A stretch of 16,301 nucleotides of DNA from Methanoregula sp. (GCA_023228295.1 JALOBP010000049.1:7281-23581); one strand, 5' to 3'. Shown: positions 1-7,216, numbered from the stretch's first letter. Notes: generated by a model not told the origin, from the sequence alone. Made by a program: numbers and translations.

Positions 1-60
1 ATGCCCCGCGCGGATCCTGAAATGTGATCTCCCGGTTGGCAGTTTCATTCCTTAAGAGGT

Positions 61-77
61 AAAATAAAAAAAAAAGA
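61..77 (-). terminator. T-run terminator after the hypothetical gene
   Basis: On the minus strand a run of ten T (66-75), preceded by an isolated A and four more T after it, follows the stop codon of the gene ending at 89 by about 12 nt. Archaeal RNA polymerase stops at oligo-U tracts without needing a hairpin, and I see no strong hairpin here. Inferred from composition and position only. Confidence 0.5.
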
Positions 78-88
78 CATGTCCCGTA

Positions 89-628
89 TTAATTCTTCCG
101 GACAAAGACGTACCCGATCACCTTCTCAAGTGCGGCCACGAGTTCTTCTTCGCCTTTAAGGTAATCGTGCAGTGCCGAGTAGAGCATAAACATTACATCA
201 TAACCGTACTGGTCGATTATCTGCTGAGCCGTGATCGGGTGAAGGTAGGAATCGGTGAGGAACCCGTCGAAACTGTACATGACTTCAAAGAAGGATCCTT
301 CTTCTGACAGAACACAGAACTGGTCAACTACCTGCACGGCAGGATTGTCCGGGCGACAGGGTGCGGGATCGGTCTTCCCGAGGATGATCATCTTCTCAGT
401 GTAATACTGGGGATCGTAAAGCTCCCCCTTGGTATCCTGCTTTCCTTTCTTGAGGATGTTGAGGCCAATCGTTTTAACAACCGGCTCGGCAGATTTTGCC
501 ATACGTTCGAGTAGTTTTACGTCGTTTGTCCGTATTTTTTCAGACAGGGACTTACCCTTTTCCTGGAGTTCGGCGAGCGTGTCAATCTTCTCTTTGAGTT
601 TTTCAAATCCCTTCTCGATCTCATCCAT
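89..628 (-). CDS. hypothetical protein with N-terminal coiled coil
   Basis: Unrecognised protein of 179 residues. The N-terminal 60 or so residues are rich in Lys, Glu and Leu with heptad-like spacing and probably form a coiled coil. The C-terminal half is aromatic-rich (FFEVMYSFDGF, QYGYDVMFMLYSALHDYLKG) and looks like a compact globular domain. There is no signal peptide or membrane segment. The reading frame opens three codons earlier at a GTG (635-637), but that GTG lies inside GGTGA, a good archaeal Shine-Dalgarno sequence, 6 nt before the ATG at 628, so I chose the ATG. A TATA-like element lies near 677-687. It has its own promoter and a T-run behind it, so it is probably monocistronic. 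Function unknown. Confidence 0.75.
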   Translation of the reverse strand: MDEIEKGFEKLKEKIDTLAELQEKGKSLSEKIRTNDVKLLERMAKSAEPVVKTIGLNILKKGKQDTKGELYDPQYYTEKMIILGKTDPAPCRPDNPAVQVVDQFCVLSEEGSFFEVMYSFDGFLTDSYLHPITAQQIIDQYGYDVMFMLYSALHDYLKGEEELVAALEKVIGYVFVRKN

Positions 629-676
629 AGCGTTCACCAGATACGGCGTATCAGTTGTGAAGTGTTACTGCCTGCG

Positions 677-687
677 CCTATAAAACC
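677..687 (-). promoter_or_regulatory. TATA box for the hypothetical gene
   Basis: Read on the minus strand, GGTTTTATAGG is centred near 682. This predicts transcription start near 656 and a leader of about 28 nt that contains the GGTGA ribosome site at 634-638. Position and composition fit an archaeal box A. It is not proven. Confidence 0.5.
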
Positions 688-725
688 GCTCCTTTCTGAT
701 ATCCGCAGGTCATTTTCACCGATAT

Positions 726-1976
726 TTATGTCACGCGTTCCCCGATAAAGAAATACTTCCGGTCTTTTTTCAACCGGGCATTTCCAGCGAAGCCCACGGG
801 CAGGTTCTCATTGATCACTATTCCGAGATAGGCGGGTGATCTCGCCATAACAGACCCCGGGCGGACTGCCTCCGTGACAACGAACGGGACCGTTGTTCCG
901 ATGAGCGGATCGTTGATCTCCGCGTAAATCCGTTCCGCGTGCTGGTTCATGAGACGGGAACGGTCTTTTTTCACGGAGTCCGGGAAATCCTTTTCAGTGG
1001 CAAGGGGGGTGAAGGGCCGTTGTGAATAGCGGGTTACATTCACCTTATTCGGGTGGATGCGTTCGACCAGGGCAAGCGAATCGGTGAATTCATCTTCCGT
1101 CTCCCGGGAAAAACCAACAATCATATCGGTCATCAGAGTGATATCCGGAATTCTTTTTCGGAACGCCTGCACGATCTCTTCATATTCATCAACAGTATAT
1201 TGCCGCCCCATACGCGCGAGGATCGCATCGGATCCCGATTGCGCCGGCAGATGGATGAACCGGAAGATTCGGCGGGCGAGGAACGCATCAACGAGATCAT
1301 CGAGAATATCAATAACAGTGGCCGGGTTCATCATGCCGACACGGAGCAGGGCGGGGGGAGGAATATCGCTGATCTGGCGCAGGAGGCCCGGAAGGGTTTC
1401 ACCGGTATCTCTCCCCCAGGCACTAACGTCCTGTGCCGTGAGCTGGATCTCAGCTGTACCGGCACGGGCAAATGCCCGGACCTGGTCATGGATCTCTACT
1501 GCAGTAAAACTCTTTAGTGGACCCCGGGCAAACCGGGTGATACAATACGTGCACTTCCCCATGCACCCTTGTGCCAACTGCACGATTCCCGTATCTCCGG
1601 AAGTAACGGTATTTACTTGGCGATAAAATTGCTGGATGGATTCCGGGTCGATGAACACGGGATTGCAAACACTCCGTATCGCATCAGCCTGTACTGCAGG
1701 CATACATCCCGTTACGAAGAGTGTGCGGTCCCGGAACTGCGAGAGGCGACGCAGCATTCGCCGTTCGGTCGGGCCAACGACAGTGCAGGTGTTGACAACG
1801 ATCGCATCCGCTTCCCCATCGGTTGAGACTACGGTTGATCCATGGTGTATGAGGATTTCCACGAGTTTTGCTGTATCCCCGAAATTATACCGGCACCCGT
1901 AGGTCTCGATATATACCCGCCGACCGAACAACAGTTCCAGCCCGGCATCCGTAACATTGGGTGGTGTCTCGGCCAT
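726..1976 (-). CDS. MiaB-like tRNA (t6A37) methylthiotransferase
   Basis: Radical-SAM enzyme of the methylthiotransferase family, 416 residues. Three parts are visible. The N-terminal UPF0004 domain has its three cluster cysteines at C28 (ETYGCRYN), C64 (NTCTVVGPTERR) and C91 (VTGCMPA). The radical-SAM core has CMGKCTYC with C138, C142 and C145. A C-terminal TRAM-like RNA-binding segment covers roughly residues 350-416. In archaea and eukaryotes this branch (CDKAL1/e-MtaB) adds methylthio to N6-threonylcarbamoyladenosine at position 37 of ANN-decoding tRNAs, using two 4Fe-4S clusters and S-adenosylmethionine. Assignment to that branch rather than MiaB or RimO rests on the archaeal context. 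The gene diverges from nadX across about 100 bp. The ATG at 1976 puts the UPF0004 domain near the normal N-terminus. Confidence 0.9.
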   Translation of the reverse strand: MAETPPNVTDAGLELLFGRRVYIETYGCRYNFGDTAKLVEILIHHGSTVVSTDGEADAIVVNTCTVVGPTERRMLRRLSQFRDRTLFVTGCMPAVQADAIRSVCNPVFIDPESIQQFYRQVNTVTSGDTGIVQLAQGCMGKCTYCITRFARGPLKSFTAVEIHDQVRAFARAGTAEIQLTAQDVSAWGRDTGETLPGLLRQISDIPPPALLRVGMMNPATVIDILDDLVDAFLARRIFRFIHLPAQSGSDAILARMGRQYTVDEYEEIVQAFRKRIPDITLMTDMIVGFSRETEDEFTDSLALVERIHPNKVNVTRYSQRPFTPLATEKDFPDSVKKDRSRLMNQHAERIYAEINDPLIGTTVPFVVTEAVRPGSVMARSPAYLGIVINENLPVGFAGNARLKKDRKYFFIGERVT

Positions 1977-2079
1977 TGTTTTTTCTCTCTTATCCTATGG
2001 CACCTGCCAAATAATTGCCTTATTGCCGCATCCACCATCAGCACAACCATTAACCGATTACACCCATAATCTGTTAGAC

Positions 2080-2838
2080 ATGATGAAGATCGGGCTGCTG
2101 GGATGTGGCAATATTGGTCATATCATTGCAGTCCATGCCAGCGGTTTTGCAATTTCCGCGGTCTACGATAAAGTACCCGAACGGGCAGAGGAGATCGCGG
2201 CACTTGCCGGTGCACAATCTTATGAGGATTTTGCATCATTCCTGATGGCCGATACGGATATTATTGTGGAGGCTGCCTCGGTCAATGCTGCTCGTTGTTA
2301 CACGCTCGAGGTTCTTAACGCAGGAAAAAATATGGTCATCATGAGTGTCGGTGCCCTCACCGACAAGGGCTTTCGCGACCAGGTCCGGGCAGCCGCCATT
2401 CAGAAGAATAAGAAAGTCTATCTCCCGAGCGGGGCCATCTTCGGTTTGGACAACCTGAAGATCGGCCGGATCTCCCGTATCAGCAAACTGCTCCTCAGGA
2501 CAACGAAAAGTCCGACGTCTCTTGGGATCCCGGCCGATACCCGCAGGATGATTTTTTCCGGCAAGGCCAACGAATGCATCAAAGCATTCCCCAAGAACGT
2601 GAACGTCTCGGTAGCAATGAGCCTTGCTGCAGGACAGGATACAGATGTGGAACTCTGGGTTGACCCGGAGGTTGACCGGAACATCCACGAACTGTTCTTC
2701 GAGGGTGATTTCGGAGAGGCTTACATTAAGGTCACCAACCTGACAAGCCCCGACAACCCGGCAACAAGTTACCTTGCCGCACTCTCCATCCTCTCACTAT
2801 TGGAAAAGCTGAGTGACCCTATCATCGTGGGAACCTGA
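2080..2838 (+). CDS. nadX: L-aspartate dehydrogenase NadX
   Basis: Oxidises L-aspartate to iminoaspartate with NAD(P)+, the first step of de novo NAD synthesis in many anaerobes that lack the oxygen-dependent NadB. The protein is 252 residues, close to the family's usual length. It starts with a Rossmann fingerprint (MKIGLLGCGNIG) and has the family signature DPEVDRNIHEL followed by FGEAYIKVTNLTSPDNPATSYLAA near the C-terminus, which carries the active-site histidine region. The frame is open back to an ATG at 1957, but that adds 41 residues with no similarity to a Rossmann start and overlaps the divergent gene. The tandem ATGATG at 2080-2085 sits exactly before the nucleotide-binding strand. 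A TATA-like ATTAACCGATT near 2048-2058 would make the transcript almost leaderless. nadC follows 16 nt downstream. Confidence 0.9.
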   Translation: MMKIGLLGCGNIGHIIAVHASGFAISAVYDKVPERAEEIAALAGAQSYEDFASFLMADTDIIVEAASVNAARCYTLEVLNAGKNMVIMSVGALTDKGFRDQVRAAAIQKNKKVYLPSGAIFGLDNLKIGRISRISKLLLRTTKSPTSLGIPADTRRMIFSGKANECIKAFPKNVNVSVAMSLAAGQDTDVELWVDPEVDRNIHELFFEGDFGEAYIKVTNLTSPDNPATSYLAALSILSLLEKLSDPIIVGT

Positions 2839-2854
2839 AACGTGGATTTGCCCT

Positions 2855-3688
2855 ATGGTCACGATAGGTTACCTTCTTCGGTTCATTGAGGAGGATGCTC
2901 CCAAGGGAGACATCACCTCGGACGTCATTATCCCGGATGTGCCATGCCACGCCGTGATCCGGGCGGAAGACACAGGCATCGTTGCCGGGCTTTTCGAGGC
3001 CGAAGCACTCTTCTCCTATTTTTCCGTCAGGGTTGCCCCCCAAAAGAAAGACGGGGATTCGATCAGCCCGGATGAGGTCCTCCTCTCACTCGAAGGCAGT
3101 GCAAAGAAGATCCTCCTTGTCGAGCGCACGGCGCTTAACATCATCGGCAGGATGAGCGGGATCGCAACCCGGACACGGGCTCTTGGCGACATCGTTCGCT
3201 CAAAAAATCCATCCTGCCGTATTGCGGCAACCCGGAAGACCTGCCCGGGATTCGGTGCCCTTGATAAAAAGGCGGTCCTGGTCGGGGGCGGCGATCCCCA
3301 TCGTGCTAACCTTAGCGATGGATTCCTCATCAAGGATAACCACCTTGTTATCGTCCCACTCAAAGACGCGATCATGAGGGCAAAGGGCTACTCGGCCTTC
3401 AAGAAAGTCGAAGTCGAGGTCGAGACAAAAGAGGATGCGGTCACTGCTGCAGAGTCAGGAGTGGATATTATCATGCTGGATAACATGAGTCCCCGGCAGG
3501 TTACCGAGACTCTGGACATCCTGAAAAACGCGGGGCTGCGGGATTGCATCACGATCGAAGCTTCCGGGGGTATTGATGAAAAAACACTTGGGGATTATGC
3601 TGCCTGTGGTGCAGATGTAATCAGTATGGGTTCGCTCACCCACACGGTCAGGAATTTTTCGGTGACCCTGGAAATTTCCACAAAATAA
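2855..3688 (+). CDS. nadC: nicotinate-nucleotide pyrophosphorylase (carboxylating) NadC
   Basis: Quinolinate phosphoribosyltransferase: converts quinolinate and PRPP to nicotinate mononucleotide, CO2 and pyrophosphate. The product is 277 residues, the normal size. Visible family motifs are the N-terminal EEDAPKGDITSD, ERTALNIIGRMSGIATRT, TRKTCPGFGALDKKAVLVGGGDPHR with the Arg/Lys/His substrate-binding residues, GFLIKDNHL, KVEVEVET, IMLDNMSP and the phosphate-binding IEASGGI. A start at 2813 would add 14 residues and overlap nadX by 26 nt. The ATG at 2855 immediately precedes the conserved N-terminal helix (VTIGYLLRFIEEDAP). It forms an operon with nadX. Quinolinate synthase (nadA), the enzyme between the two steps, is not in the window. 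Confidence 0.95.
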   Translation: MVTIGYLLRFIEEDAPKGDITSDVIIPDVPCHAVIRAEDTGIVAGLFEAEALFSYFSVRVAPQKKDGDSISPDEVLLSLEGSAKKILLVERTALNIIGRMSGIATRTRALGDIVRSKNPSCRIAATRKTCPGFGALDKKAVLVGGGDPHRANLSDGFLIKDNHLVIVPLKDAIMRAKGYSAFKKVEVEVETKEDAVTAAESGVDIIMLDNMSPRQVTETLDILKNAGLRDCITIEASGGIDEKTLGDYAACGADVISMGSLTHTVRNFSVTLEISTK

Positions 3689-3701
3689 CTACACATTCCT
3701 C

Positions 3702-3729
3702 TTTTTTTACGAAATTGTTCCGGTTTTTT
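3702..3729 (+). terminator. double T-run terminator after nadC
   Basis: Seven T (3702-3708) and six T (3724-3729) follow the nadC stop codon within about 40 nt. Successive oligo-T tracts are typical of archaeal intrinsic termination. No convincing stem precedes them. Confidence 0.6.
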
Positions 3730-3831
3730 GTCATTTATTGATTTTTCATCCGCAAAACCAGTAAAAAACCGTAACCGGTACCGGGAAAGGTTAATAGTCC
3801 ATTATCACGAAAAGGTCGCTGTAGGATTACA

Positions 3832-4419
3832 ATGGCTAATGGCAGCGTAACAGATCCTGATGCTGGATCTCCACGGGAACCCACAGAGAAACTTGGGATA
3901 CTGGAAGAACGCAGGAAAGCGCGAATCCTGGGATATATCGCACTTCTCAAGGATCCCAACCTCACGTTCCGCTGGAAAGCGGCAGAGGCACTGGGAACCG
4001 TGGGTGACAGCACGGCCATCGAACCATTGCTCGAAGCACTGAAAGACCCGTATGTGGATGTCCAGTGGCTTGCCGCGAAATCCCTGGGCAGGATCGGGGA
4101 TAGCAGGTGTGTGGAACCACTCATCAACGCATTGAAATCCGAGAACAAGTGGCTCCGTATCGGGGCTGCATGGGGCCTTGGGAAACTCAAAGATCGCCGC
4201 GCGACCATGCCGCTCATCGCACTGCTGAAAGATAAGAAAAAGACCGTGCGGAAGAACGTTGCATGGGCACTCGGGAATATCGGAGATGAGCGGGCAGTGG
4301 CCGGTCTCACCGAATCGCTACAGGATTCGGATGAGGATGTGCGGAATGCAGCACAGAAAGCACTTACCGCCATTGCTCGGGATAAAGAGATGCGGACGGT
4401 ACCTCCAGCCAGTGCATAG
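3832..4419 (+). CDS. HEAT-repeat (PBS-lyase-like) protein
   Basis: 195-residue protein made almost wholly of about five HEAT-like repeats with a period near 31 residues. Repeats begin near residues 30, 60, 91, 122 and 153, each shaped like 'AAxxLGxxGDxxAIEPLLxALKDPxxxVRxxA'. Clear units are WKAAEALGTVGDSTAIEPLL, LAAKSLGRIGDSRCVEPLI and VAWALGNIGDERAVAGLTE. Such solenoids mediate protein-protein interaction. The PBS-lyase type is common in methanogens, and similar proteins elsewhere act as lyases or scaffolds, so the name does not imply bilin chemistry. There is no catalytic motif, signal peptide or membrane segment. The N-terminal 25 residues are polar and probably disordered. A TATA-like GGTTAATAGT lies near 3789-3798. 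The gene stands alone, convergent with the next one. Confidence 0.85.
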   Translation: MANGSVTDPDAGSPREPTEKLGILEERRKARILGYIALLKDPNLTFRWKAAEALGTVGDSTAIEPLLEALKDPYVDVQWLAAKSLGRIGDSRCVEPLINALKSENKWLRIGAAWGLGKLKDRRATMPLIALLKDKKKTVRKNVAWALGNIGDERAVAGLTESLQDSDEDVRNAAQKALTAIARDKEMRTVPPASA

Positions 4420-4431
4420 TTTCACTTCAGT

Positions 4432-4452
4432 TCAGGGGATATGATTCCCTGA
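4432..4452. terminator. hairpin between convergent genes
   Basis: TCAGGGGA (4432-4439) and TTCCCTGA (4445-4452) pair over 8 bp with one G:U and a 5-nt loop, just after the HEAT-gene stop and before the end of the convergent OB-fold gene. A competing hairpin (ATTCC/GGAAT) overlaps its right arm. It may slow transcription from the left. There is no long T-run, so the terminator role is uncertain. Confidence 0.35.
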
Positions 4453-4487
4453 CAGGAATCTCCAATGGAATACTTCCGGCCTTCCGT

Positions 4488-4850
4488 TCAATGCACCCGG
4501 ATATCTCCTGCTGAACTTACCACGATCTCTTTTTCACCTCGGTACGTTTCCACAATCCCATAGAGAGAGATCTGTTGACCTTTCTGGAATGCGAGGCCCG
4601 GTGCAACCTGTGCCGGGATGAAAACAGATACATTCCGGATGCGCAGGATCACGTGTCCGCCATTTTTCGTAAGCGTGGCCTGATCTATCGTGCCTTCGAA
4701 AAAAACCAGTTCACCATCCGCAGACGTATTGGTGAACGGGTGGGAGAACGGTTGTTTTCCCATGACCGTCAGTATGCCATGGGCTGCGATGACTACCGCG
4801 GCAACTACCAGCAGGAGAAGGATCGCGGCCCGTTCCTGGCGTCCAAGCAT
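4488..4850 (-). CDS. membrane-anchored probable OB-fold protein
   Basis: 120-residue protein. Residues 8-29 form one strongly hydrophobic segment (AAILLLLVVAAVVIAAHGILTV) after a short basic stretch (GRQER), so it is a signal anchor. The remainder, about residues 45-120, alternates strands in the pattern of a small OB-fold of the tRNA_anti/nucleic-acid-binding type: GELVFFEGTIDQATLTKNGGHVILRIRNVSVFIP, then GQQISLYGIVETYRGEKEIVVSS. It would sit outside the membrane, so its ligand may not be nucleic acid. The frame opens 15 codons earlier (4895), but that ATG lies inside the palindrome serving the divergent gene and upstream of the predicted transcription start. The ATG at 4850 fits a leaderless message from the TATA at 4873-4880. 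Function unknown. Confidence 0.7.
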   Translation of the reverse strand: MLGRQERAAILLLLVVAAVVIAAHGILTVMGKQPFSHPFTNTSADGELVFFEGTIDQATLTKNGGHVILRIRNVSVFIPAQVAPGLAFQKGQQISLYGIVETYRGEKEIVVSSAGDIRVH

Positions 4851-4872
4851 AATCTTCTGTATAATAACAGAA

Positions 4873-4880
4873 CTATAAAT
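4873..4880. promoter_or_regulatory. shared TATA element for two divergent genes
   Basis: CTATAAAT reads ATTTATAG on the other strand. Its centre (about 4877) is 26 nt from the ATG of the OB-fold gene at 4850 (minus). It is also about 26 nt before position 4903, inside the palindrome preceding the regulator gene at 4922 (plus). It is the only good TATA candidate in the gap, so both genes may use it. Confidence 0.5.
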
Positions 4881-4893
4881 TACCGACAGGTTC

Positions 4894-4916
4894 ATATGTT
4901 AACAGTGTTAACATAT
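4894..4916. promoter_or_regulatory. perfect 23-bp palindromic operator
   Basis: Two perfect 11-bp arms, ATATGTTAACA and TGTTAACATAT, flank a single G at 4905. The site ends 5 nt before the regulator's start codon and covers its predicted transcription start, a classic position for repression by blocking RNA polymerase. A dimeric winged-helix protein, probably the adjacent gene product, is the natural candidate ligand. Symmetry is seen directly; the regulator is inferred. Confidence 0.75.
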
Positions 4917-4921
4917 TTACC

Positions 4922-5167
4922 ATGTATCCTACAACCTTACCACCATCATCAAAGACGGTGCTGGCAATCCTGGATGCGGGTGGGGCAATGACCCACAAAG
5001 ACTTAGTCGAAAAAACCCGCCTTGCACCGCGGACGGTGCGGTATGCATTGAAAAAACTCAAAGAACGCCAGCTGATCATCGAGAAGTTTAATTTCCGCGA
5101 TGCACGGCAGATCATCTACCAGCAGAAGGCAGCACAAGACAGTAAACCCCAGACCGCATTCGTATGA
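4922..5167 (+). CDS. small winged-helix transcriptional regulator
   Basis: 81-residue protein that is essentially one MarR/ArsR-like winged helix. A first helix (SSKTVLAILDAGG) leads into the helix-turn-helix MTHKDLVEKTRLAPRTVRYALKKLKERQLI, and then a beta-wing (EKFNFRDARQIIYQ). There is no room for a ligand-binding or dimerisation domain beyond the helices. The start at 4922 is 5 nt after the palindrome at 4894-4916. The message would be nearly leaderless, with about 19 nt from the predicted start at 4903. The stop codon overlaps the start of the next regulator (ATGA, 5164-5167), so both are made from one transcript. Likely autoregulated through the palindrome. The target genes are unknown; the divergent membrane OB-fold gene is one candidate. 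Confidence 0.85.
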   Translation: MYPTTLPPSSKTVLAILDAGGAMTHKDLVEKTRLAPRTVRYALKKLKERQLIIEKFNFRDARQIIYQQKAAQDSKPQTAFV

Positions 5168-5472
5168 CAAAGTATACCTGTACCCTCATGCACTGCGATA
5201 CAATGGTGCGGAGCCTGTTGCCCCCTATGCGGGCAGAAATGGTCAGCCGCCTCGTTCAGAAGCATGAGCTCAGCCAGAGCGATGCGGCAAAAAAACTCGG
5301 GGTCACCCGGGCCGCAGTCTCCCAGTACATGAGCAGGAAGCGGGGTGCAGGAGAAGTGGAGATATCAACCGAACTCGACGCGATCATCGATCGCTGGGCA
5401 CTCGCAGTCATAACTGGCGTGAGTGATGTAAATTTATGTGACGTGTGCCAGTGTGCACGGAAAAAACTCTGA
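5164..5472 (+). CDS. XRE/Cro-type regulator with C-terminal Cys motif
   Basis: 102-residue protein. Residues 24-60 hold a Cro/XRE helix-turn-helix (RAEMVSRLVQKHELSQSDAAKKLGVTRAAVSQYMSRKRG), the form seen in the archaeal COG2522 group of predicted regulators. The C-terminus has the cysteine cluster C92-x2-C95-x-C97 (CDVCQC), with two further cysteines, C6 and C11, near the N-terminus, so a metal or Fe-S cluster is possible. The start is in the ATGA overlap with the winged-helix gene, which suggests translational coupling. Internal ATGs at residues 9 and 14 cannot be excluded as starts. Together the two form a regulatory pair. The ligand and regulated genes cannot be read from the sequence. Confidence 0.85.
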   Translation: MTKYTCTLMHCDTMVRSLLPPMRAEMVSRLVQKHELSQSDAAKKLGVTRAAVSQYMSRKRGAGEVEISTELDAIIDRWALAVITGVSDVNLCDVCQCARKKL

Positions 5473-5530
5473 ACCTTCAGACTCTTTTATCGCAACGGTT
5501 GGGCTGTGCCACACATTCCCTGTTTCAGGT

Positions 5531-7195
5531 TTACCGGATGTGACGGCGGTAGTACAGCACCAGCAATAAGGCAATCATCCCGATAAAGATCGCGATCTTG
5601 ACGTAGTCAAATCCGCCACGCGGGCTCTTCACCGCAGGAGCCCAGTCGTCATCGAAAACATCACGGAAATAGCGGGCCACACCCGGATGATCAATGATCA
5701 CGCCCGCTTCACGGTTAAAATTAGGCGAGTTGCTATTCCAGTTGATGCTGCTGACCAGCACCTTCCTGTCATCAACGATGACACCCTTGTTATGGATTTT
5801 ATCCAGTTTATTGGTTGCGAGATCCGCGCAGCGTGCCTCAAGTGGAATCTGTTCGGACGTACTTATGTAATTGATTAAGGCAACCATCTCATCATTGTCC
5901 TGGGTATCCTCTGTATTGTACCAGTATGAATCCAGCAATACCTGTACATGAACCCCGCGCCGGGACGCATTGATGGCAGCTGCAAGATACGGGTTGAGCG
6001 TCTGCGGGGTTTCATTGGTGATGTAAGCTTGTTCAATCTCAATGCTGGTTTGAGCTGAATTGATCAGGTCTGTGATCTCCTTGCTTGTGTCGGGGGCTAT
6101 TACCGGTCGTACTGTGGCACCGGTAAACTGTTGCGATGGAAATTCACACCAATGCTCACTTGTGGGAGGTTGTTCAGGATTTCCCGGTGTTCCGGCATAG
6201 GGTTTTACCGATACATGGTGCAGATCTGTCGTGAATACAGTTATGAAATAAGCTGCAAGATCGGAATCCTCAAGGTAGACACCCCAACCACGGTTCCCAC
6301 TCATCCCTTCCGGGGGAAAACCGCTATACTTAAAATTTTCGCTGGTGAGAAGGACTGCACGCTTGTCGATGACGAGGTATTTGGCATGGTCGTAGCGGTA
6401 AGGTGCGTGTTCCCCTTTGGCGGGAGACATCGCATATACTGGGATCCCGCTCTGGTTAATCCGCCAGAGCGTCGCTTTTTCTTCAGAGCCGATTCCACCA
6501 ACCGGCCCCCCTTCCACAAGGACAATAATATCCACATTGCGGTTTTTTGCAGCGATAAGCGATTCTGTCATGACCGGGCTTGAGAACTCATAAATATTAA
6601 GGAAAATCTCATCAGTTGCAGAATTGACTGCAGCAGTAAAAATCCCGCTTGACGAGTCCGGGGAGACAAACGCAGTCACATTCACATCGGAAAATACTGC
6701 GGATTCAAACCGCGACTGTCCCAGCATGCGGGGGCGGGGATCCCAGACACCATCCTGCTGGTAATGAACCTGTCCCTCGCGTGCCTTGACATCTTCGGGC
6801 CAGGAAATGCTCTGGACCAGATTTCCGTTCTCGTACAGCATGAGTGTGTCCCTGCTGTTTGCGAGGCGCAGGGTTGTACCAGGTATGACATCAGGCACAT
6901 TGGGGGAATAGTCAAGCCATTCAAAATCCGGCACTGCACCATGACTCTCACCGTAAGCCGGCCCGCTGCGCGCCACAGTCAGCGTCCCGCTGATCCGCGT
7001 GCCGGGGGGGAACCGAAAGCCGCCTTTGCCATCCGAGATCACAAAACCGTCCAGAGAACCATTACCGGAAAGGACAATATACTCATCCGCGTCATCATGA
7101 AGGTAAGGATCTGCACAGAACTCGGTGATCATGATCGAAGCACCAGTGCTAACACATGCCATGAGGAGCAGGATGACTCCGACAATCCGGCGCAT
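5531..7195 (-). CDS. surface LTD-phospholipase D fusion protein
   Basis: 554-residue exported protein with four parts. There is a signal peptide (residues 1-19, MRR then VGVILLLMACVSTGA). A lamin-tail-like (LTD) domain spans about 20-132, opening ITEFCADPYLHDDADEYIVL and including LDGFVISDGKG. Two phospholipase D repeats follow, with complete HxKx4D motifs at H270/K272/D277 (HAKYLVID) and H468/K470/D475 (HNKGVIVD), each followed by the usual Ser-x-Asn region (TSENF; SSINWN). A C-terminal membrane helix (about 531-548) ends in YYRRHIR, a positive stop. The catalytic part should face outside. PLD enzymes hydrolyse or transfer phosphodiesters (lipid, cardiolipin or nucleic acid). Nothing here fixes the substrate. 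It starts about 27 nt from the shared TATA at 7217-7226 and reads away from mfnE. Confidence 0.88.
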   Translation of the reverse strand: MRRIVGVILLLMACVSTGASIMITEFCADPYLHDDADEYIVLSGNGSLDGFVISDGKGGFRFPPGTRISGTLTVARSGPAYGESHGAVPDFEWLDYSPNVPDVIPGTTLRLANSRDTLMLYENGNLVQSISWPEDVKAREGQVHYQQDGVWDPRPRMLGQSRFESAVFSDVNVTAFVSPDSSSGIFTAAVNSATDEIFLNIYEFSSPVMTESLIAAKNRNVDIIVLVEGGPVGGIGSEEKATLWRINQSGIPVYAMSPAKGEHAPYRYDHAKYLVIDKRAVLLTSENFKYSGFPPEGMSGNRGWGVYLEDSDLAAYFITVFTTDLHHVSVKPYAGTPGNPEQPPTSEHWCEFPSQQFTGATVRPVIAPDTSKEITDLINSAQTSIEIEQAYITNETPQTLNPYLAAAINASRRGVHVQVLLDSYWYNTEDTQDNDEMVALINYISTSEQIPLEARCADLATNKLDKIHNKGVIVDDRKVLVSSINWNSNSPNFNREAGVIIDHPGVARYFRDVFDDDWAPAVKSPRGGFDYVKIAIFIGMIALLLVLYYRRHIR

Positions 7196-7216
7196 AATAG
7201 TACGGTGAGTTATGAT

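Noticed and set aside
635..637. GTG start for the first hypothetical gene
   Set aside because: The GTG is part of GGTGA, which works better as the ribosome site for the ATG at 628.
1053..1626. Two overlapping plus-strand open frames opposite the methylthiotransferase
   Set aside because: They cover the conserved radical-SAM region of a clear gene on the other strand, and their products resemble no fold.
1957..2079. N-terminal extension of nadX by 41 residues
   Set aside because: It overlaps the start of the divergent gene and puts non-family sequence before the Rossmann strand. The ATGATG at 2080 has a better promoter distance.
3735..4373. Long open frame (212 codons) on the minus strand opposite the HEAT-repeat gene
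   Set aside because: Its product is a low-complexity Ser/Ala/Arg/Phe-rich sequence that mirrors the repeated codons of the HEAT gene. The plus-strand repeats are unmistakable, and no promoter or ribosome site fits the minus frame.
6131..6583. 150-codon frame antisense to the phospholipase D gene
   Set aside because: Opposite the first PLD repeat and the segment between the repeats; composition is Cys/Arg-rich and unstructured, and there is no promoter.
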